A stretch of DNA of 64,000 nucleotides from Platynereis dumerilii (lineage: Eukaryota > Annelida > Polychaeta > Phyllodocida > Nereididae): the NCBI GenBank assembly GCA_026936325.1, contig JAPTHN010000003.1, forward strand, positions 79,349,006-79,413,005. The letters run 5' to 3'. Of this stretch, positions 60,280 through 64,000 are shown piece by piece; the stretch's first letter is position 1, and every line of letters begins with the position of its first letter. The translations under genes and the position numbers were made by a program. A model generated the notes under the pieces. It was not told where the DNA came from, ran no database searches, and worked only from the letters and a program-made list of their open reading frames with translations.

Positions 60280-63200
60280 CCTTAAAGTCATACTGGATGA
60301 CAAATAGTAGTATTTGGGATGAGCAAATCATATTTTGGGAAGTTCATCACATGTACCCTCTGTAAATCCACAATATGTTTATAAAAATACAATTTTCGAC
60401 ATATATATGTGACAATCAAAAGCTTACAAATGACCACTGGACAGTCCTTCAATTTGTTTCCAAAGAAGATAGCTGAGGAATAATGAGTGCTTACAGAAAT
60501 GCACCAGAACATGTGAGGTCATGTCCTATACACTGTCTACAAGCGGACTGCTCTTGCATTGCCATAGATCAGTACATATGCTGTCTTGTGTTGCCACCTA
60601 GTGATTAGTGTACTATTCCGCGAGCTCCTGCGAGCATCAACATCATTTCGATCAGAGGAACACACACAATTTTGTCTGGAATACACCTGGGCTGTTTCTG
60701 AGTGTGCTGATGGCCTTTTCTACTTCCTTAGAGAATGTGATTGCAGAGTCTGACTCTGGTAAACATCAATGTTGAATAGAAATTTTGTGAATGTGCGATG
60801 AAATTGGAACTATTTCTTGAGACAGCAACGATGTAGCGTACAAAATCAACTTTTTTGCCAGGTGGCAGCAGCATACTGTTCTCATTTTCACCAGACTGTC
60901 CTATATGTATACTGGCCATGCAATCAGCCAAAGTCATTAACTGAGTGACATAACTCACCAGTGCAGTGAGGTCACAAGTTATGCAAGGACAATTTGATAA
61001 TTTATTACAATGTGAAAGATTGCAGTGCCACGTGTACAAAAAACACAGATGAAGAATTATTATCCATATTTTTGCGGACTAATATGAGGGTACATTTCAG
61101 GTATCAAGACAGCGAGCAATAATGCACGATATCTGAGACAAAGACTGAAGACAACACAGTAAAATGAGCTTGAAACTTGAGCGGATTGATCCAAGAATAA
61201 TGATTTACAGGAGACAATTTCATTGTGTCACAAGGTGGAGTTGTAACGCCACCAATTTTACCCACATTTCATATCAGATTTGAAATGGTGAAGCACTAAT
61301 CAACCATGTAGCCCAGTTGAATCTGATATCCACAATGTCATTACAAAATCGGTTGGACTTGAGCCTGCTATAAATGGCTTATTTTGCCCCAATAGATCAG
61401 CTCAATGTTTTTACCCAAGAAATTCTTCATTCTCAAGGCTAATTAAAAGAATTTAGAGCGAATAATTTAAGAGTACAGAAAAATAAATACTGGGCTTAGA
61501 AATTCAAAATCTGCTGAACTGAAGTTCATCTGTACACATATATCCAAGGAGTTTGCATCATAAGCTATCACACAATTCACAGAAATGGTAAATTATGCAG
61601 CCCCAGTACTCAGATCAAATTTTCAGATGGATTGCCTAATTGGCAACTTTCTGATGAATTAATAACATTTGAGTCATGATTGTTCATAGTATTAGTGGCA
61701 GTAAAAGACTTAAAAAATTCCTTTACATGCAGACATCGTAAATCCACAAGCATTTTATTCTGGTGTCATATGGGGTATCTGAGTAAAGCTTGCCAGTGAG
61801 TTCATCAAATCGAAAGATAGGTCTGCTGAATGTCCACATCTGTACATTCACACGCCTTTCTCCCACTATTTGGTATAGCAAATGGACTAAGCTTTTATAC
61901 TGGCCAGCCCAACATTTGCTCTAATGGCATAAAGTTACCGGCAACTTCTGCATTTGCAGTTTCTCTGATAAGCTCTTGTATATGTTCCCACCCAAGAGAA
62001 TTGGGCGTCAAAGATTGACTGCCTATTGCCTTGCTGGGTGAGGAACTTTGCTGAATGCTTAAACATTTGCAGAATGTGTAAAACATAATGTATAGAAGCA
62101 GAAAGACAAACAGATAGAAAGACAGATATGCAGTCAGGTAAGAGAACATAGACAGAGGATATGGTTATTATGGAGAAAAAGAAATAACAACAGAAACAAG
62201 GACAGTAATTGCAAAACATGAAAAGATTTTAATGTGGATAATCTACAACAGTTTCCCTCTGAAGTGGAGTGTGGATGGAAAGCCACTTCCTTAACTGCAG
62301 GCCCAGATTAGGGTGCCTCATTTCAGAAAAAGTTTTTAATATCCCACTACCTGGTATTTCATGGTGTTACTTATGTCAGAATACAAGTCCATGCCAAATT
62401 TCAAGAAAAAATATTGATGTTCTAAGGTCCCTCAAGAGCTCTGAAGATAACAGGGTTAAAATTAAGCGTTTTTAGCAATTTTCGTCAGGTATTCATGTTT
62501 CTATTCATAATGTTATCATTGTGAGAGCACACATCATGCAAAATGTCCATGTTAGTAAATCTGGAAACATGAAGATGCATTTTCCAACCCTAAAAATAAT
62601 TTTTAAGGTAATATTACCACTATTGAAGTATTTTACAATGGTTTTAAGAGAAAATCACCCATTTTAACAGAAATATCACTGATATACAGTACAAATTGGA
62701 ACAGTTATACTTAATCCCTACCCTTAGGAGTCTGGGAGGCTCAATTATAAATACCAGGCCTCAAGGTGATTCATTAGTTTCCACCCTCACATTAGACTGT
62801 TTGACAGATTGACCAGCATTGGCCAAAAAATGAAAATATAACTGAAGTCATATCCAACTCATTTCTGCAACAAGTTCAACAATTTCCGTCTGAACTTTCT
62901 GAATCATCGAGGCAATTTGAAATAATTTCATTACCTACCTGATATCTGTACAAATTTACTAAATTTTAGATTGCAAAACATTGCATACCCCTGACTCCTG
63001 TACCAATATAATACTGAAGCATCAGACTCAAAATTCAGGCAATTATAGAATTAGTCAGAGGTCTCGTCATCTGACTGGCTCTGCAACACATAAATATTCT
63101 ATCTGTAGTTGGCTTTATTAAAATCTCAATAAAATAGTTGCAAACTGTACCAAAAAAAATACAAAAATAATACAATACAAGTTTGTGGAACTCATAGCAG

Positions 63201-64000
63201 TTATTAATGTGTCTAAATATCAACACTGACTCATCAGTGCAAAACAAATATTTTTAAATTCATAGAAATCAACTACAATGTTCCAAAAGTCTTAAAACCC
63301 TCCTTTTCTCCTTCCTGCTTACTCATCTTCCTAGAACTGACAAGTCAACCACAAGTTATTGTAAATTTTCTTGTTGCAAATCAAGTACTGTTTATCTGTT
63401 ACAGTAGCTTTGTATTTTATTTCAACACAAACGTTAATTATGTAAAAAAAACAAGCCTTTCTGTCATTTCACAATTGATCTATGTGTGTGTCCTGCAGAC
63501 AGTAGGAAGATGACAACATCTTGTGCACGTCCATCTCAGAATAACAAGGAACGACGATAATCTGAGCAGGAAACAAAATGAGGAACATGCAACTCATTCA
63601 TATTTGTTTTGGGCATCCATTGATTTGTACCTAGTACTTTGCAAACATATATGCTTTAAGACAAATATTTCATGGCTTTCTTGGCAACTTGCCTGTAGTC
63701 ATATTCACTTTGAACAAGCAAACTTAGTACATGATTGCACGATTACGCATCGGGCCAGTATGGTACCAAAGTATTACTGTATTAGTAATCCATGCAAGAC
63801 ATGACATATTCAAGTCAGCCAATGGCAATTGGACAAAACCTTTATTTCTAATTCTGAAAAGTTTGTTATAATGAATTAAGAGAAAATAGTGTCCAGCATG
63901 TGCTCTTAATCCATTCCATAAAAGGTATCATCAATATTTTGAACAGATGATTTTTGTGTGGCAGACAACTGACTGTTAAATGCCCTGCAATAAGTTCTGT
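60280..64000. other. Non-coding, nothing recognised
   Basis: No repeats, RNA genes or convincing exons. Frames such as 60728-61039 (minus) lack an ATG and recognisable domains. Confidence 0.4.

Noticed and set aside
60728-61039. 103-codon minus ORF
   Set aside because: Starts at TTG, no domain, and a frame of this length is expected by chance in 64 kb.
1-64000. Search for tRNA, rRNA, CRISPR arrays, LTR pairs, retrovirus-like or Polinton-like genes
   Set aside because: None found. The tRNA-like boxes at 2486-2538 and 47622-47633 belong to SINEs; the only reverse transcriptase is of LINE type.

Overview
The window looks like intergenic and intronic DNA from a marine invertebrate animal. It is AT-rich (roughly 36-38 % GC by eye), there are no dense long ORFs, TAGGCCTA-type palindromes recur (e.g. 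8527, 21112, 22307, 23526), and there are many short inverted-repeat transposons, tRNA-derived SINEs and one CR1/L2/jockey-like LINE. An echinoderm or another non-vertebrate deuterostome would fit. This is an impression from repeat style, not a proof. I see no complete multi-exon host gene, tRNA, rRNA or CRISPR array.

Layout. 1-2740: a ~54-bp minisatellite interrupted by a coding-like relic and by a tRNA-SINE. 3292-4141: six RFX X-box-like palindromes spaced about 155-190 bp apart. 4288-24690 and 46047-57915: two direct copies of one segmental duplication, about 41.8 kb apart. Their outer parts differ by very roughly 10 %. A central block (about 6600-17309 versus 48560-54737) is nearly identical, which suggests gene conversion. 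Because the copies act as each other's empty site, several insertions can be defined to the base: a 4.6-kb LINE, a 1.7-kb Harbinger-like element and a 377-bp element in copy 1; a SINE, a 420-bp Harbinger-like element and a LINE tail in copy 2. Inside the converged block lies a nest of three inverted-repeat elements, with the LINE in the middle one.

The most interesting object is that LINE (10902-15505). Upstream of its endonuclease and reverse transcriptase, and inside the same insertion, it carries an open, 5'-truncated NADAR domain (10904-11227). NADAR proteins are ADP-ribose/NAD-linked glycosidases, and some remove ADP-ribose from guanine in DNA. The insertion is young, and its only obvious lesion is a 20-bp tandem duplication that shifts the frame between endonuclease and RT.

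Copy 1 also holds a 2.3-kb segment absent from copy 2, with a divergent TATA/CRE promoter (22077-22289). Between the copies (24.7-46 kb) lie an 8-bp-TSD hAT element, a candidate membrane-protein terminal exon, two tandem TATA/Inr promoters each preceded by repeats rich in ATTGCAATC (31150-32280), a CpG-rich promoter-like block with CCAAT and CTCF-like motifs followed by a 78-codon ORF (34120-34826), a decayed coding region (about 37035-37625), a triplicated 2-kb family (38-42.4 kb), a CGTACG-rich hairpin element and a G-rich inverted-repeat element. From 57.9 kb to the end I find only a possible enhancer-like block near 60.1-60.3 kb.
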